A stretch of 64,000 nucleotides of DNA from Aliivibrio sifiae (GCF_002954715.1 NZ_MSCP01000001.1:304743-368742); one strand, 5' to 3'. Shown: positions 41,200-50,672, numbered from the stretch's first letter. Notes: generated by a model from the sequence alone, not told the origin. Numbers and translations are program-made.

Positions 41200-41868
41200 T
41201 TATTCCTTATTAATATTAGTAATGTAGCGAACAAATAGCGTATCAATGTGTTTAATAATAGTTTCTTTTCCCGCTAATTCGACATTTTCCCATGCATTTA
41301 AAAGTACATCGGGCGTTAATTCTGCCATAAATAACGAACTTTGATCTTTATGACTTAAATGCCAAGGTTCAATAGCTACGCCTTTTCTGTCTACTTTATA
41401 AGGAAAAAAGAAACCATGCTTATGTGCATTTTCTTGTAGCCATGTGCTAAAGGGAGCTTGATGGCCTGTATTATATTCCCAAGGTTCTAATTGAAGTGTC
41501 GTGTTTTCAGGAAGGCTATTTGATGCATAAACATCAAGGTCTGTTCCCCAGTGGTGACGACTTCCTCCAGGGAGTGCAGACCAACGCATAATAGCGTGGA
41601 TCTTATCTATTTCACTCATATTATCAGTATTAAGTGGCTGTCCATCTTCGCCTAAAATAGGGCGGGTCCCATTGAACTTATTATTCCAAATCATCAATTG
41701 ACGTTCAAAATCACGGAAGCTACTTGCAATACTTAAAGTGAAACCAGAGCTAAGCGCCGCTTGTGTTAATGCATGAAAAGAAGTGATGCAATGACGATGA
41801 AGTTGACGATTAGGTGTCACAAAAGAGAGGTGTTGAGTTGAAAGACCTGTAAGTTGTGCTTTTTCCAT
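41200..41868 (-). CDS. M15-family peptidase (VanY-like D-Ala-D-Ala carboxypeptidase fold)
   Basis: 222 aa protein. The M15 zinc site is complete: SRHHWGTDLDVY (SxHxxGxxxD) supplies His and Asp, and EPWHLSH (ExxWH) the catalytic Glu and third ligand; IASSFRDFERQ is the family's substrate-binding segment. No signal peptide is visible at the N-terminus (MEKAQLTGLSTQHLSF), so where it acts on peptidoglycan or peptides is unclear. It lies between dapE and DUF2897, with a dapE terminator before it. Confidence 0.82.
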   Translation of the reverse strand: MEKAQLTGLSTQHLSFVTPNRQLHRHCITSFHALTQAALSSGFTLSIASSFRDFERQLMIWNNKFNGTRPILGEDGQPLNTDNMSEIDKIHAIMRWSALPGGSRHHWGTDLDVYASNSLPENTTLQLEPWEYNTGHQAPFSTWLQENAHKHGFFFPYKVDRKGVAIEPWHLSHKDQSSLFMAELTPDVLLNAWENVELAGKETIIKHIDTLFVRYITNINKE

Positions 41869-41880
41869 AATTCACCACAT

Positions 41881-41907
41881 AAAAAAGAGAGGATCGAAAC
41901 CCTCTCA
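41881..41907 (-). terminator. Intrinsic terminator after dapE
   Basis: On the minus strand GAGAGG-loop-CCTCTC (41901-41906 and 41888-41893 on the plus strand) followed by TTTTTT. It separates dapE from the M15 peptidase gene starting at 41868. Confidence 0.75.
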
Positions 41908-41925
41908 TCATATACCCAAAAACTA

Positions 41926-43059
41926 TTAAGCAAATAGGTTATTAAGCACTTGTTGATACATATCAGTTAGCTTTTCTAGATCATCAACCTTAACGCATTC
42001 GTTCACTTTGTGAATCGTAGCGTTAACAGGACCAAGCTCTATTACTTGAGACCCCATTTGAGCAATAAAACGCCCATCAGAAGTACCACCAGTGGTTAAT
42101 AGTTGAGGTTTTTGCTGGTTAACAGTATCTACTGCATCAACAACAGCTGTTAAAAGATCACCAGTATCGGTTAAGAATGGAAGGCCATTGATAATCCAAT
42201 TTAGATCATATTCTAAATCGTGTTTATTTAAGGTATCAATAACTCGTTGTTGTAGCCCTTCAACTGTAGATTCTGTACTAAAACGAAAGTTAAACATGGC
42301 TTCTACATCACCAGGTATTACGTTAGAAGCGCCAGTACCGCCGTTGATATTGGGAATTTGAAAACTGGTTGGTGGAAAGTAATTATTACCAGAATCCCAT
42401 TCTGTTACTGCTAGTTCAGTTAACGCAGGCATTGCTTGATGGATAGGGTTGCGAGCTATATGTGGATAAGCAACATGACCTTGGATCCCTTTTACTGTTA
42501 AGTTTCCAGTAAGAGAGCCACGGCGACCATTTTTCACTACATCTCCAACATATTCAGTGCTTGATGGTTCACCTACAATACACATATCGATGATTTCATT
42601 TCGATCTTTTAGCGTATCAACAACACGTGTTGTTCCATTAATAAATGGACCTTCTTCATCTGATGTTATTAAAAAAGAAATCGAGCCTTTATGGTTAGGG
42701 TGTTCGGCAATAAAGCGCTCAACTGCAACAACCATACAAGCCAAAGACCCCTTCATATCTGCAGCACCACGAGCGTATAACATGCCATCAATGATTGTTG
42801 GTTCAAATGGATTTGTATTCCAATGCTCTAATGAACCTGTTGGTACAACATCGGTATGGCCAGCAAAGGTAAATAAAGGCGCTTCAGTGCCACGGCGAGC
42901 CCAAAAATTAGTGGTATCTTCAAATACCATTACTTCTATTGTAAAACCAAGTGCTTCTAGTCGTTTTATCATAAGCTCTTGGCAACCGGCATCTTCAGGG
43001 GTAACGGATTGACGGCTTAATAAATCTTTTGCAAGAGCTAACGTTGGGGTGTCTGACAT
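41926..43059 (-). CDS. dapE: Succinyl-diaminopimelate desuccinylase
   Basis: Di-zinc M20 aminoacylase that removes succinate from N-succinyl-L,L-DAP in lysine and peptidoglycan precursor synthesis. 377 aa. Metal ligands are visible in [20 protein letters not shown] and TSDEEGPF, with a dimerisation domain in the middle (about 180-290) and the C-terminal [11 protein letters not shown] histidine. It lies downstream of the ArsC-family gene, the E. coli yffB-dapE order. Confidence 0.96.
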   Translation of the reverse strand: MSDTPTLALAKDLLSRQSVTPEDAGCQELMIKRLEALGFTIEVMVFEDTTNFWARRGTEAPLFTFAGHTDVVPTGSLEHWNTNPFEPTIIDGMLYARGAADMKGSLACMVVAVERFIAEHPNHKGSISFLITSDEEGPFINGTTRVVDTLKDRNEIIDMCIVGEPSSTEYVGDVVKNGRRGSLTGNLTVKGIQGHVAYPHIARNPIHQAMPALTELAVTEWDSGNNYFPPTSFQIPNINGGTGASNVIPGDVEAMFNFRFSTESTVEGLQQRVIDTLNKHDLEYDLNWIINGLPFLTDTGDLLTAVVDAVDTVNQQKPQLLTTGGTSDGRFIAQMGSQVIELGPVNATIHKVNECVKVDDLEKLTDMYQQVLNNLFA

Positions 43060-43107
43060 GATGTATTCCTTTACTTTATCTTTAATTTGTCATCTAAATT
43101 ATGAATC

Positions 43108-43455
43108 TTAAACGGTAAATAGAGCTTCATATTGAGCAGGTTTAAACCCTAAATGATATTCATTATTATGAATTAATACAGGGCGCTTAATCATTGCCGG
43201 CATTTCTAGTAATAATTCAATTGCACTCTCTTCATTTAGATTGTTTTTTTGTTCATCGGTTAATTGGCGATAGGTTGTGCCTCTTTTATTTACGACATTT
43301 TCCCAGCCAAGTTGTTTAACAAAAGTAGTAATCATCTCTTTATCAATACCATCAGTACGATAGTCATGGTAAGTAAAGTTGATTTTATTTGCATCTAACC
43401 ATTTTTTACACTTCTTTATCGTATCGCAGTTTTTTATTCCGTAAATTGTAGTCAT
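43108..43455 (-). CDS. ArsC-family reductase (YffB-like)
   Basis: 115 aa thioredoxin-fold protein of the ArsC/Spx family, glutathione-dependent reductase by homology with E. coli YffB. The start MTTIYGIKNCDTIKKCKKWL carries Cys10; the MIKRPVLIH segment has the conserved Arg. The start is set at the ATG matching YffB; a strong AGGAG lies about 25 bases further upstream, so an N-terminal extension cannot be ruled out. The substrate is unknown. It precedes dapE by about 50 bases. Confidence 0.85.
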   Translation of the reverse strand: MTTIYGIKNCDTIKKCKKWLDANKINFTYHDYRTDGIDKEMITTFVKQLGWENVVNKRGTTYRQLTDEQKNNLNEESAIELLLEMPAMIKRPVLIHNNEYHLGFKPAQYEALFTV

Positions 43456-43642
43456 GACTTTCTTCATTATGTTATTAATTATTAACTCCTTTATAACGAG
43501 AATTGAACCAATACGCCAGTGTTGAGCATTATTTATCATTCTATTGATTATTATTTGAAGTGACTCGTCTTTTTCTTAAGCACATTATTTTTGTCTGTAC
43601 GGAAAATATACACTTTGTTATCAGAATTAATAAAGGACGTAC

Positions 43643-43930
43643 ATGATGGGGAATGCGGTAAAAGTTGGAGATATAGGCAGTGCGCACGATGGTTTTCATC
43701 CTAGTCCAATATTGGCAGGTTCAGCGACAGTTAAAGTTGACGGTGTTCCCGCGGCAAGAAAAGGGGATCCTTTAGCTCCTCATGTGAAACCAAAACATCC
43801 ACCTCATCCCCGATTTATTTCAAGCGGTTCAAGTTCTGTTTTTATTGATGGTCAGCCTGCCGCTCGCAATGGGGATAAAGTCGGATGTGGTGGAACGGTT
43901 AAAGGAGGAGGAACCGTTAATATTGGATAA
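43643..43930 (+). CDS. PAAR-domain protein (type VI secretion spike tip)
   Basis: 95 aa protein made only of a PAAR domain: GDIGSAHDGFHPSP, VKVDGVPAARKGDPLAPH and the second repeat VFIDGQPAARNGDKVGCGG. PAAR proteins cap the VgrG trimer of the type VI secretion system and sharpen or load the spike with effectors; metal ligands His and Cys are seen. There is no effector extension and no vgrG, hcp or effector gene nearby, so it is an orphan copy that must serve a system elsewhere. Starts at 43643 or 43646. Confidence 0.88.
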   Translation: MMGNAVKVGDIGSAHDGFHPSPILAGSATVKVDGVPAARKGDPLAPHVKPKHPPHPRFISSGSSSVFIDGQPAARNGDKVGCGGTVKGGGTVNIG

Positions 43931-44095
43931 TGTCGTCTAGCTTATTAGTGATAGTTATGAAAATTAATTACAAAAAATGCATTTTTATGTGTTTTTTGAT
44001 GGAATTGTGCGATTATTTTCGTAATTAGTTGATCAATCTCAACATCATAAATATTGAATGATTAATAATTGTTATTATTAAATCAGGAGGTATCA

Positions 44096-44377
44096 ATGGA
44101 GTTGAATCCAGTGTTTGCCAGACGCTTATATTTGGCGTTATTGGTGCATAATTTAGAAAGACCAAATGTGCCGAAGCTTGTCGAATTAACTGGCTGGCCT
44201 CGTCGTACGATTCAAGATGTATTGAAAGCCTTACCTGGCATTGGTATTGAATTGATGTTCATTCAAGATGGACGTCGTCATAATGACGGGTATTATCGTC
44301 TGTCTGATTGGGGACCTTATGATCCTGAGTGGGTGTGTTCACGAGAAGATGAAATCGCATCAACGTTGTATCATTAA
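44096..44377 (+). CDS. Winged-helix DNA-binding domain protein
   Basis: 93 aa protein with a helix-turn-helix in residues about 28-55 (NVPKLVELTGWPRRTIQDVLKALPGIGIEL) and a following wing-like strand pair (LMFIQDGRRHNDGYYRL), resembling small winged-helix regulators. Targets unknown. ATG at 44096 follows a strong AGGAGG (44086-44091); upstream in-frame starts lack one. A 14-bp palindrome lies 110 bases upstream. Confidence 0.75.
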   Translation: MELNPVFARRLYLALLVHNLERPNVPKLVELTGWPRRTIQDVLKALPGIGIELMFIQDGRRHNDGYYRLSDWGPYDPEWVCSREDEIASTLYH

Positions 44378-44403
44378 GAATCTAACAATGATGAAATTTA
44401 AAT

Positions 44404-44433
44404 AAAAACGCCAACAAATATGTTGGCGTTTTT
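44404..44433. terminator. Bidirectional intrinsic terminator
   Basis: Perfect 13-bp stem AAAAACGCCAACA / TGTTGGCGTTTTT (44404-44416, 44421-44433) with a 4-base loop between the convergent winged-helix gene and the DUF4156 lipoprotein gene. Confidence 0.85.
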
Positions 44434-44461
44434 ATTTTTATTTATTGGTATAAAGACACGA

Positions 44462-44791
44462 TTACGGGCAAGAATAGGCAGTACCAAGTAAAGTTACTGA
44501 TGTATTAAATGCCATAGGATCTTGAAGAATAACGGTATTTGCACCTAAAGTATAAGCTTCGTTTTTGATATCGTTAACCGCTGAGATCATTAACTCTTTG
44601 TTGGATATAAAAAAGAAGGTATACCAATGCCCCTCGCTACCTGTCACAGTTCCTAATTCAGAGCACTGTTTATTTCCATTGTCATTATAATGAAGAGCGA
44701 CTGAACTTGAATTGTTATCTAGAGGCTGGGTTGTCGATATACAGCCACTTAATAAAAATAAGCTTAGGGTTGCGGTGAGCAATTTTTTCAT
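44462..44791 (-). CDS. DUF4156-family lipoprotein
   Basis: 109 aa outer- or inner-membrane lipoprotein: signal peptide MKKLLTATLSLFLLSGC with lipobox LSGC (Cys17), then a small domain with CSELGTVTGSEG, a conserved NDIKNEAYTLGANTVIL helix-strand and a C-terminal AYSC cysteine. The pattern matches DUF4156/RcsF-like folds held by disulfides. Its ATG is 1 base from the narP stop, so it is the last gene of the narQ-narP transcript. A role in nitrate sensing is not evident. Confidence 0.75.
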   Translation of the reverse strand: MKKLLTATLSLFLLSGCISTTQPLDNNSSSVALHYNDNGNKQCSELGTVTGSEGHWYTFFFISNKELMISAVNDIKNEAYTLGANTVILQDPMAFNTSVTLLGTAYSCP

Positions 44792-44792
44792 A

Positions 44793-45404
44793 TTAAGAAT
44801 CCAAGTAAAGTAACGTTGCTGCAACTCGTGACTTTACATTTAGTTTTTTCAATAAACTTTTCATGTGTACTTTAACGGTAGCTTCAGAGATAAATAACTT
44901 ATCAGCGACTTGTTTGTTTCGCATACCTTTAGCAACGTTCTGTAAAATCTCTAGCTCTCTTGCTGTTAGACTTGATAACTTATCGTCACCATTATGATCT
45001 TGCTCTAAACACATTTTAACTTGTTCAGAATAGGCTTTTCCGCCTCGCATTGCTTCTTTTAATAAGGCAATTAGCTCATCAGGTTCGCTGTCTTTTAATA
45101 AGTAACCATCAGCACCGGCTTTAACCAGTGTTTTGATGTCTTGTTTGTTATCTGAAACGGTTAAAATTACGATAGGGCATGTTACCCCTTCACTTCGTAG
45201 TGCGTGTAATGTATCAAGCCCCGACATGCCTTTCATATTAAGATCAAGTAAGACTAAGTCAGGCTCATCTTGAGAGATAAGAGCTACCGCATCTGTACCG
45301 TTACTTGCTTCGCCTGTTAGTGCAAATTCGTCATCAAAAGAGAGAAGTTGGCCAATACCACGACGCATTAACGGGTGATCATCAACGATAACAACATTCC
45401 ACAT
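44793..45404 (-). CDS. narP: Nitrate/nitrite response regulator NarP
   Basis: 203 aa LuxR/NarL-type response regulator. Receiver domain with phosphoacceptor Asp54 (VLLDLNMKG), Asp8-Asp9 and the conserved Lys of LLKDSEPDE; C-terminal HTH (LTARELEILQNVAKGM to TVKVHMKSLLKKLNVKSR). It lies 23 bases downstream of the narQ kinase gene. With the nap operon divergent from it, the expected job is nitrate- or nitrite-dependent activation of nap. Confidence 0.9.
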   Translation of the reverse strand: MWNVVIVDDHPLMRRGIGQLLSFDDEFALTGEASNGTDAVALISQDEPDLVLLDLNMKGMSGLDTLHALRSEGVTCPIVILTVSDNKQDIKTLVKAGADGYLLKDSEPDELIALLKEAMRGGKAYSEQVKMCLEQDHNGDDKLSSLTARELEILQNVAKGMRNKQVADKLFISEATVKVHMKSLLKKLNVKSRVAATLLYLDS

Positions 45405-45427
45405 AATTTTTACCTTCTATTTTATTT

Positions 45428-47119
45428 TTATTGGTTTAGTGGAAACATAACGTTCACTGTACAACCGTGTTCAAATTCAGAGGATATCGATAAAGTGCCA
45501 TGAACACAGTTTGCGCGTTCTTGCATTATTCTTAATCCATAATGATTAATCTTTTCTTCTGTAGGATCAAATCCTACTCCATCGTCTTCAATGTTAATGC
45601 AGCCTTGCTCACTTTCTTGAAAACACGTAATGATAATATTATCAGCTTTTGAGTGTTTGATGGCATTTAATGTCGCTTCACGTATTAATTGCAATAAATG
45701 GACATGCTGTTGGGCATTTATTGGCAATGAAGGCAGTTCATTATTTACTCTAATATTTATACTAGTTTGCGCAGCCAGTGTCGTTGTAATTTCTTGTAAG
45801 GCCTCTCCAAAGTGAGCTTTATTGATGGTTAGCCTAAAAGTATTAAGTAACTCCCTCAATTGAGTATAGGCACTTTTAAGTCCTTCATCTAACTCTATTA
45901 ATGTATTACCTGTATTTTTGCAGTCACACTTCGCAAGTTGGCGTTTTAGTAATGTAGTTTGAATTTTTAAATAAGATAAAGACTGAGCTAAAGAATCGTG
46001 CAGTTCACGAGCAATGGCCGAGCGCTCTTCTAACAATATAAGTTGGTGAGTTTGTTTTTGAGCTTGGTTATAAAAAACACCACGAGCAAGAATATTTGAA
46101 ATATTAATGATCAGTTTTTGATCAGGGCAAGGAAGAGAGAATTGCCACATTAAGTAACCAAGTTGTTCTCCGTCAATGCTAAGTTCTTGCAAACTCCAAG
46201 GGGAATCATTCGCTTCGCCACTGGTAATTTCCCAATCACCACCAGATTCTTCTTCAACAATTAAACGAGCACTTGTTATGCCTTCGATGTGTACAAAGGT
46301 ATCAAGAATATTTTTAAACGTTTGCTCATCTAGTTGAGATGCGGATAGTTGTTGCGAACAGTGATAAAGCGTTGTAAGTGAACGATTCGCTTGACTTAAT
46401 TTTTTAGTTTTATCTTCTACTCTATTTTCTAATTCTTTGTAATTTAGATGGATTTGCTTTGCCATATGATTAAATGAATCACTTAATTGGCCTAATTCAT
46501 TGTCGCTTCTTAAATCAACTTGAACAGAATAATTTCCGTTTGTCATAGCTTTACTTGCTTGTACAAGTCGGTGCAATGGCGTCACGATTTGTCTTTGAGT
46601 AAAAAAGATAATAAAGATACTTAAAAACACAATTAACGATAATCCAAGAGCCCCGATAAACGATAAAAGTTGTAACTTTCTTTCTGAGAACTCTTGTAAT
46701 CGGAAAACAAAGTGATCTATTTCATCTACAAATAAAGAGACTTTATTTAGATAAATTTGCTTATTATCACTAAGTAATGCTGGCTTTAAAGAGTGCCATT
46801 GTAGACGAATATCTTGATAAGAAAGCTCAATATCATCGGGAACAAACCACTGCTCTAATGCTTGAAAAGAGGGGGATTCAATGGAGTCTGAAAATTTATT
46901 TAAATGATTTACTATTTCAGGTGAATTGCTTTCAATATCATAAGCTAATCGATAACTTTGCATACGTAATGAACCTGCAATATTGACTGCTTCAGCATCC
47001 TTTAAACTAGAAGATAGGGTAATTAAAGCCAAGCTAGTTGTAATTATGGAAATGAGAACTATCCACAACATCACTTGAGCAATTGTTTTTGTTAGAATTG
47101 AGGTTTTGGTATGTTTCAT
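45428..47119 (-). CDS. narQ: Nitrate/nitrite sensor histidine kinase NarQ
   Basis: 563 aa membrane histidine kinase. Two transmembrane segments (about residues 10-33 and 150-173) flank a periplasmic sensor region; its P-box AGSLRMQSYRLAYDIE binds nitrate in NarX/NarQ. HAMP domain (about 173-225), a signalling helix, GAF-like region, and the HisKA_3 dimer domain with ARELHDSLAQSLSYL (phosphorylated His), then HATPase_c with IEDDGVGFDP. ATG 47119 is preferred over the TTG at 47155 because family members begin here. Divergent from napF. Confidence 0.92.
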   Translation of the reverse strand: MKHTKTSILTKTIAQVMLWIVLISIITTSLALITLSSSLKDAEAVNIAGSLRMQSYRLAYDIESNSPEIVNHLNKFSDSIESPSFQALEQWFVPDDIELSYQDIRLQWHSLKPALLSDNKQIYLNKVSLFVDEIDHFVFRLQEFSERKLQLLSFIGALGLSLIVFLSIFIIFFTQRQIVTPLHRLVQASKAMTNGNYSVQVDLRSDNELGQLSDSFNHMAKQIHLNYKELENRVEDKTKKLSQANRSLTTLYHCSQQLSASQLDEQTFKNILDTFVHIEGITSARLIVEEESGGDWEITSGEANDSPWSLQELSIDGEQLGYLMWQFSLPCPDQKLIINISNILARGVFYNQAQKQTHQLILLEERSAIARELHDSLAQSLSYLKIQTTLLKRQLAKCDCKNTGNTLIELDEGLKSAYTQLRELLNTFRLTINKAHFGEALQEITTTLAAQTSINIRVNNELPSLPINAQQHVHLLQLIREATLNAIKHSKADNIIITCFQESEQGCINIEDDGVGFDPTEEKINHYGLRIMQERANCVHGTLSISSEFEHGCTVNVMFPLNQ

Positions 47120-47192
47120 CTTTGTTAATTGTGGCCTATGATTAGTTAAAGGCAAATGATCTCTATTTTGTTGTTTTTATTTGTTTTAAAAA

Positions 47193-47236
47193 TTGATCTA
47201 GGACAAGTGTACCCCTTGTTTAGCCATTATGGGGTA
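47193..47236 (+). promoter_or_regulatory. Candidate FNR and NarP sites in the narQ-napF gap
   Basis: TTGATCTAGGACAA (47193-47206) has one perfect FNR half-site TTGAT and a partial second half. An inverted pair TACCCCT (47210-47216) and TGGGGTA (47230-47236) resembles NarL/NarP heptamers, but the spacing is wider than the usual 7-2-7. TATAAA at 47271 could be a -10. The location upstream of napF is right; the match is moderate. Confidence 0.35.
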
Positions 47237-47307
47237 TATCAATAAATATAACAAAATTTAAAATTCATCGTATAAAAATGTGAATAGACAATTGGAGTTA
47301 TGAATAG

Positions 47308-47826
47308 ATGAGTCAAGATAATGCGATTGACCATTCTAAACGTGGTCTTTTTCGTCGTTTCTCTAATAAAGAAAAAATACATCCTTTAATACAACAACGA
47401 CTACCTTGGGTTGATAACGAAGCCAAATTCGTATCTCAATGTACTCAATGTGAAAAGTGTATTAAGGCGTGCGAAGAAGAAATAATTGTTAAAGGCGATG
47501 GTGGTTTTCCTATTGTCGACTTTTCAAAGGGAGAGTGCACGTTCTGTGAAGAATGCGCCAATATTTGCCCTGATAATCTATTTGATTTAACCATTGTGTC
47601 AGCTTTTTCTCATAAAATATCTATAAATGAAGGCTGCTTAGCAAAACAATCGGTTGAATGTCGTAGTTGTAGCGATATGTGTGAAACACAGGCCATTCGC
47701 TTTCAATTAGTGCTGGGGAACGTTGCTCAGCCTCAAATTAACTTAGATGTTTGTAATGGATGTGGAGGCTGCGTAGCCGCTTGCCCTACCTCTGCTATCA
47801 GCATGACACTGGAAGAGCAAAAATAA
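47308..47826 (+). CDS. napF: Ferredoxin-type protein NapF
   Basis: 172 aa cytoplasmic iron-sulfur protein that helps mature or feed the periplasmic nitrate reductase NapA. Cysteine clusters CTQCEKCIKAC, CTFCEECANIC and CNGCGGCVAAC mark three 4Fe-4S sites, with an additional CRSCSDMC group. GGAG lies 10 bases before the ATG. It is the first gene of napFDABC and overlaps napD by one base (TAATG). Confidence 0.92.
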   Translation: MSQDNAIDHSKRGLFRRFSNKEKIHPLIQQRLPWVDNEAKFVSQCTQCEKCIKACEEEIIVKGDGGFPIVDFSKGECTFCEECANICPDNLFDLTIVSAFSHKISINEGCLAKQSVECRSCSDMCETQAIRFQLVLGNVAQPQINLDVCNGCGGCVAACPTSAISMTLEEQK

Positions 47827-48110
47827 TGCTAGAGAATTTGCCTGAGAATGAAGTTCATATTTCAAGTTTAGTGGTTCATGTTAAACCTGAATTTTTAAAG
47901 CAGACAAAAGAAAAAATACTGGCACTACCGAATACGGAAATCTATGGCGAAAGTGAAGAGGGCAAGTTAATTGTTGTTCTTGAAACTGAGAACCAAGGAT
48001 ATATCACCGATTCAATCGATAAAATAAATGACTTCGAAGGAATTCTAAATGTCGCTTTAGTTTTCCACCAAATCGAGCACTTTGATTCGCAATGTGAGGA
48101 TGAATCATGA
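47826..48110 (+). CDS. napD: NapA signal-peptide chaperone NapD
   Basis: 94 aa cytoplasmic chaperone that binds the twin-arginine signal of NapA and holds it until the molybdenum cofactor is inserted. The ferredoxin-like fold opens with [16 protein letters not shown]. The start ATG at 47826 overlaps the napF stop, and the end overlaps the napA start (ATGA), so the three are translationally coupled. Confidence 0.92.
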   Translation: MLENLPENEVHISSLVVHVKPEFLKQTKEKILALPNTEIYGESEEGKLIVVLETENQGYITDSIDKINDFEGILNVALVFHQIEHFDSQCEDES

Positions 48111-50596
48111 AAATGACAAGACGTGCGTTTGTTAAAGCAAACGCAGCAGCTTCGGCTGCAGCTGTTGCGGGGGTTACTTTACCTGCATCAGCAACTAATT
48201 TAATCGTTAGTTCTGACCAAACAAAAATTAAATGGGATAAAGCGCCTTGTCGTTTTTGTGGTACTGGTTGTTCTGTACTTGTAGGCACCCAAGATGGTCG
48301 CGTTGTTGCGACTCAAGGTGATCCTGAAGCGCCGGTAAACAAAGGTCTTAACTGTATTAAAGGTTACTTCCTTTCTAAAATTATGTACGGAAAAGATCGC
48401 CTTCAAACGCCAATGCTGCGTATGACTGATGGCCAATATGATAAAGAAGGTGACTTTACTCCTGTTTCTTGGGACGTAGCTTTTGACACCATGGCTGAGA
48501 AATGGAAAGCCGCTCTGAAAAAACACGGTCCAACAGGTGTTGGTATGTTTGGTTCAGGTCAGTGGACAGTAATGGAAGGCTACGCCGCCGTTAAATTGAT
48601 GAAAGCGGGTTTCCGCTCAAATAACATCGATCCAAATGCTCGCCACTGCATGGCTTCTGCAGTAGGTGCGTTTATGCGTACGTTTGGTATTGATGAACCA
48701 ATGGGTTGTTACGATGACTTTGAACACGCAGACTCTTTTGTTCTGTGGGGCTCAAACATGGCGGAAATGCATCCGGTACTATGGACTCGTATTTCTGATC
48801 GTCGTTTAAGTAATCCACACGTTAAAGTTAATGTGTTATCTACTTATTACCACCGCTCATTTGAGTTAGCTGATAAAGGGTACATTTTTGAACCTCAATC
48901 TGATCTTGCTATTGCTAACTTCATCGCTAACTACATCATTCAAAACGATGCAGTAAACTGGGATTTCGTAAATAAACACACGAACTTCAAGCAAGCAACG
49001 ACAGACATCGGTTATGGTCTTCGTGATACTGACCCGCTACAAATGAAAGCGGAAAATCCTAACTCTGGAGCGATGAGCTCAATCAGTTTTGAGGAATATA
49101 AAGCATCAGTTGCACCATACACAGCAGAAAAAGCATCTGAAATGTCAGGTGTATCAGAAGAAGACCTGATCACATTAGCTAAGCAATACGCGGATCCAAA
49201 AACGAAAGTAATGTCTTTATGGACAATGGGTATGAACCAGCACACTCGTGGTGTTTGGATGAACAGCCTTGTCTATAACATTCACTTGTTAACGGGTAAG
49301 ATTTCAACACCTGGTAACAGTCCATTCTCATTGACTGGTCAGCCTTCAGCATGTGGTACTGCTCGTGAAGTAGGTACATTCTCACATCGTCTACCTGCTG
49401 ACATGGTTGTTGCTAATCCTAAGCACCGTGCAATTTCAGAAAAAATCTGGAAATTACCGGAAGGCACATTGAACGGCAAACCTGGCGCACACGCTGTTGT
49501 TCAAGATCGCATGCTTAAAGACGGTAAGATTAATGCTTACTGGGTAATGTGTAATAACAACATGCAAGCCGGTCCAAACATTAATACTGAGCGTTTACCT
49601 GGTTACCGTAATCCAGAAAACTTCATTGTATGTTCTGACCCATACCCAACAGCAACAGCTCAAGCATCAGATCTAATACTTCCTACAGCAATGTGGGTAG
49701 AAAAAGAAGGTGCTTACGGTAATGCTGAGCGTCGTACTCAAGCTTGGTACCAACAAGTTCAAGCAAAAGGTGAAGCTAAATCTGATTTATGGCAAATCAT
49801 GGAATTCTCAAAACGCTTCACAGTAGAAGAAGTGTGGGGCGAAGAGCTATTAGCTAAAGCACCTGAATTCCGCGGTAAAACAATGTATGACGTACTTTAC
49901 AAAAACGGTCATGTAGATGCTTTCCCATTATCAGAAGCTCAAGAACTAAATGATGATGCTAAAGCACAAGGTTTTTATGTTCAAAAAGGCTTGTTTGAGG
50001 AATATGCTAGCTTTGGTCGTGGTCATGGACATGATTTAGCACCATACGATACTTACCACCAAGTACGTGGCCTACGTTGGCCTGTTGTTGATGGTAAAGA
50101 AACATTATGGCGCTTTAAAGAAGGTTCAGATCCATACGCTAAAAAAGGCTCTGATTGGGACTTCTATGGTAAGCCTGATGGTAAAGCTTTAATTATCTCT
50201 GCACCTTATGAAGCGCCACCAGAAGTACCTGGTGATGAGTTTGATATGTGGTTATGTACAGGTCGTGTTCTTGAGCATTGGCACACAGGAACCATGACCC
50301 GTCGTGTTCCTGAGCTTTATAAAGCGGTACCAGATGCCCTTTGTTATATCCACCCTGCAGATGCGAAGAAACGTAATCTACGTCGTGGTGATGAAGTATT
50401 AATTTCTAATAAACGTGGTGAAGTTAGAGTACGTGTTGAAACTCGTGGCCGTAACCGTCCGCCTGAAGGATTGGTATTTGTACCATTCTTTGATGCTCGC
50501 ATCTTAATTAACAAGTTGATTCTGGACGCAACTGATCCGCTGTCTAAACAGACGGATTACAAAAAGTGCCCAGTGAAAATCACTAAAGTTGCTTAA
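48107..50596 (+). CDS. napA: Periplasmic nitrate reductase catalytic subunit NapA
   Basis: Bis-MGD molybdoenzyme reducing nitrate to nitrite in the periplasm. 829 aa. Twin-arginine signal MTRRAFVKA at the N-terminus, cleavage near residue 30. The 4Fe-4S ligands are Cys48-x2-Cys51-x3-Cys55-x27-Cys83; Cys181 in NARHCMASA is the expected molybdenum ligand. Mopterin-binding and C-terminal MGD-binding domains are intact. It starts inside napD. Confidence 0.97.
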   Translation: MKMTRRAFVKANAAASAAAVAGVTLPASATNLIVSSDQTKIKWDKAPCRFCGTGCSVLVGTQDGRVVATQGDPEAPVNKGLNCIKGYFLSKIMYGKDRLQTPMLRMTDGQYDKEGDFTPVSWDVAFDTMAEKWKAALKKHGPTGVGMFGSGQWTVMEGYAAVKLMKAGFRSNNIDPNARHCMASAVGAFMRTFGIDEPMGCYDDFEHADSFVLWGSNMAEMHPVLWTRISDRRLSNPHVKVNVLSTYYHRSFELADKGYIFEPQSDLAIANFIANYIIQNDAVNWDFVNKHTNFKQATTDIGYGLRDTDPLQMKAENPNSGAMSSISFEEYKASVAPYTAEKASEMSGVSEEDLITLAKQYADPKTKVMSLWTMGMNQHTRGVWMNSLVYNIHLLTGKISTPGNSPFSLTGQPSACGTAREVGTFSHRLPADMVVANPKHRAISEKIWKLPEGTLNGKPGAHAVVQDRMLKDGKINAYWVMCNNNMQAGPNINTERLPGYRNPENFIVCSDPYPTATAQASDLILPTAMWVEKEGAYGNAERRTQAWYQQVQAKGEAKSDLWQIMEFSKRFTVEEVWGEELLAKAPEFRGKTMYDVLYKNGHVDAFPLSEAQELNDDAKAQGFYVQKGLFEEYASFGRGHGHDLAPYDTYHQVRGLRWPVVDGKETLWRFKEGSDPYAKKGSDWDFYGKPDGKALIISAPYEAPPEVPGDEFDMWLCTGRVLEHWHTGTMTRRVPELYKAVPDALCYIHPADAKKRNLRRGDEVLISNKRGEVRVRVETRGRNRPPEGLVFVPFFDARILINKLILDATDPLSKQTDYKKCPVKITKVA

Positions 50597-50609
50597 TTAA
50601 TACATTGAT

Positions 50610-50638
50610 AAGTTACTAGTTGTTTTAGCTAGTAACTT
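50610..50638 (+). other. Intercistronic hairpin between napA and napB
   Basis: Perfect 10-bp inverted repeat AAGTTACTAG / CTAGTAACTT (50610-50619, 50629-50638) with a 9-base loop, 14 bases after the napA stop. No T run follows, so it is not a standard terminator; it may stabilise the napA 3' end or mark RNA processing. Confidence 0.6.
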
Positions 50639-50672
50639 GTTACAGAGTTTGCCTTAAGGCGGAGAAATTAGA

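Noticed and set aside
42557..43012. 151-codon open frame on the plus strand opposite dapE
   Set aside because: It lies wholly within the strongly conserved dapE gene; its sequence resembles no family and it has no ribosome site.
43643..44377. Genomic island or prophage remnant around the PAAR gene
   Set aside because: No integrase, tRNA, direct repeats or phage genes are visible, and the flanks are core genes in conserved order.
48200..48526. 108-codon open frame opposite napA
   Set aside because: Overlaps the napA iron-sulfur domain, which is clearly the coding frame.
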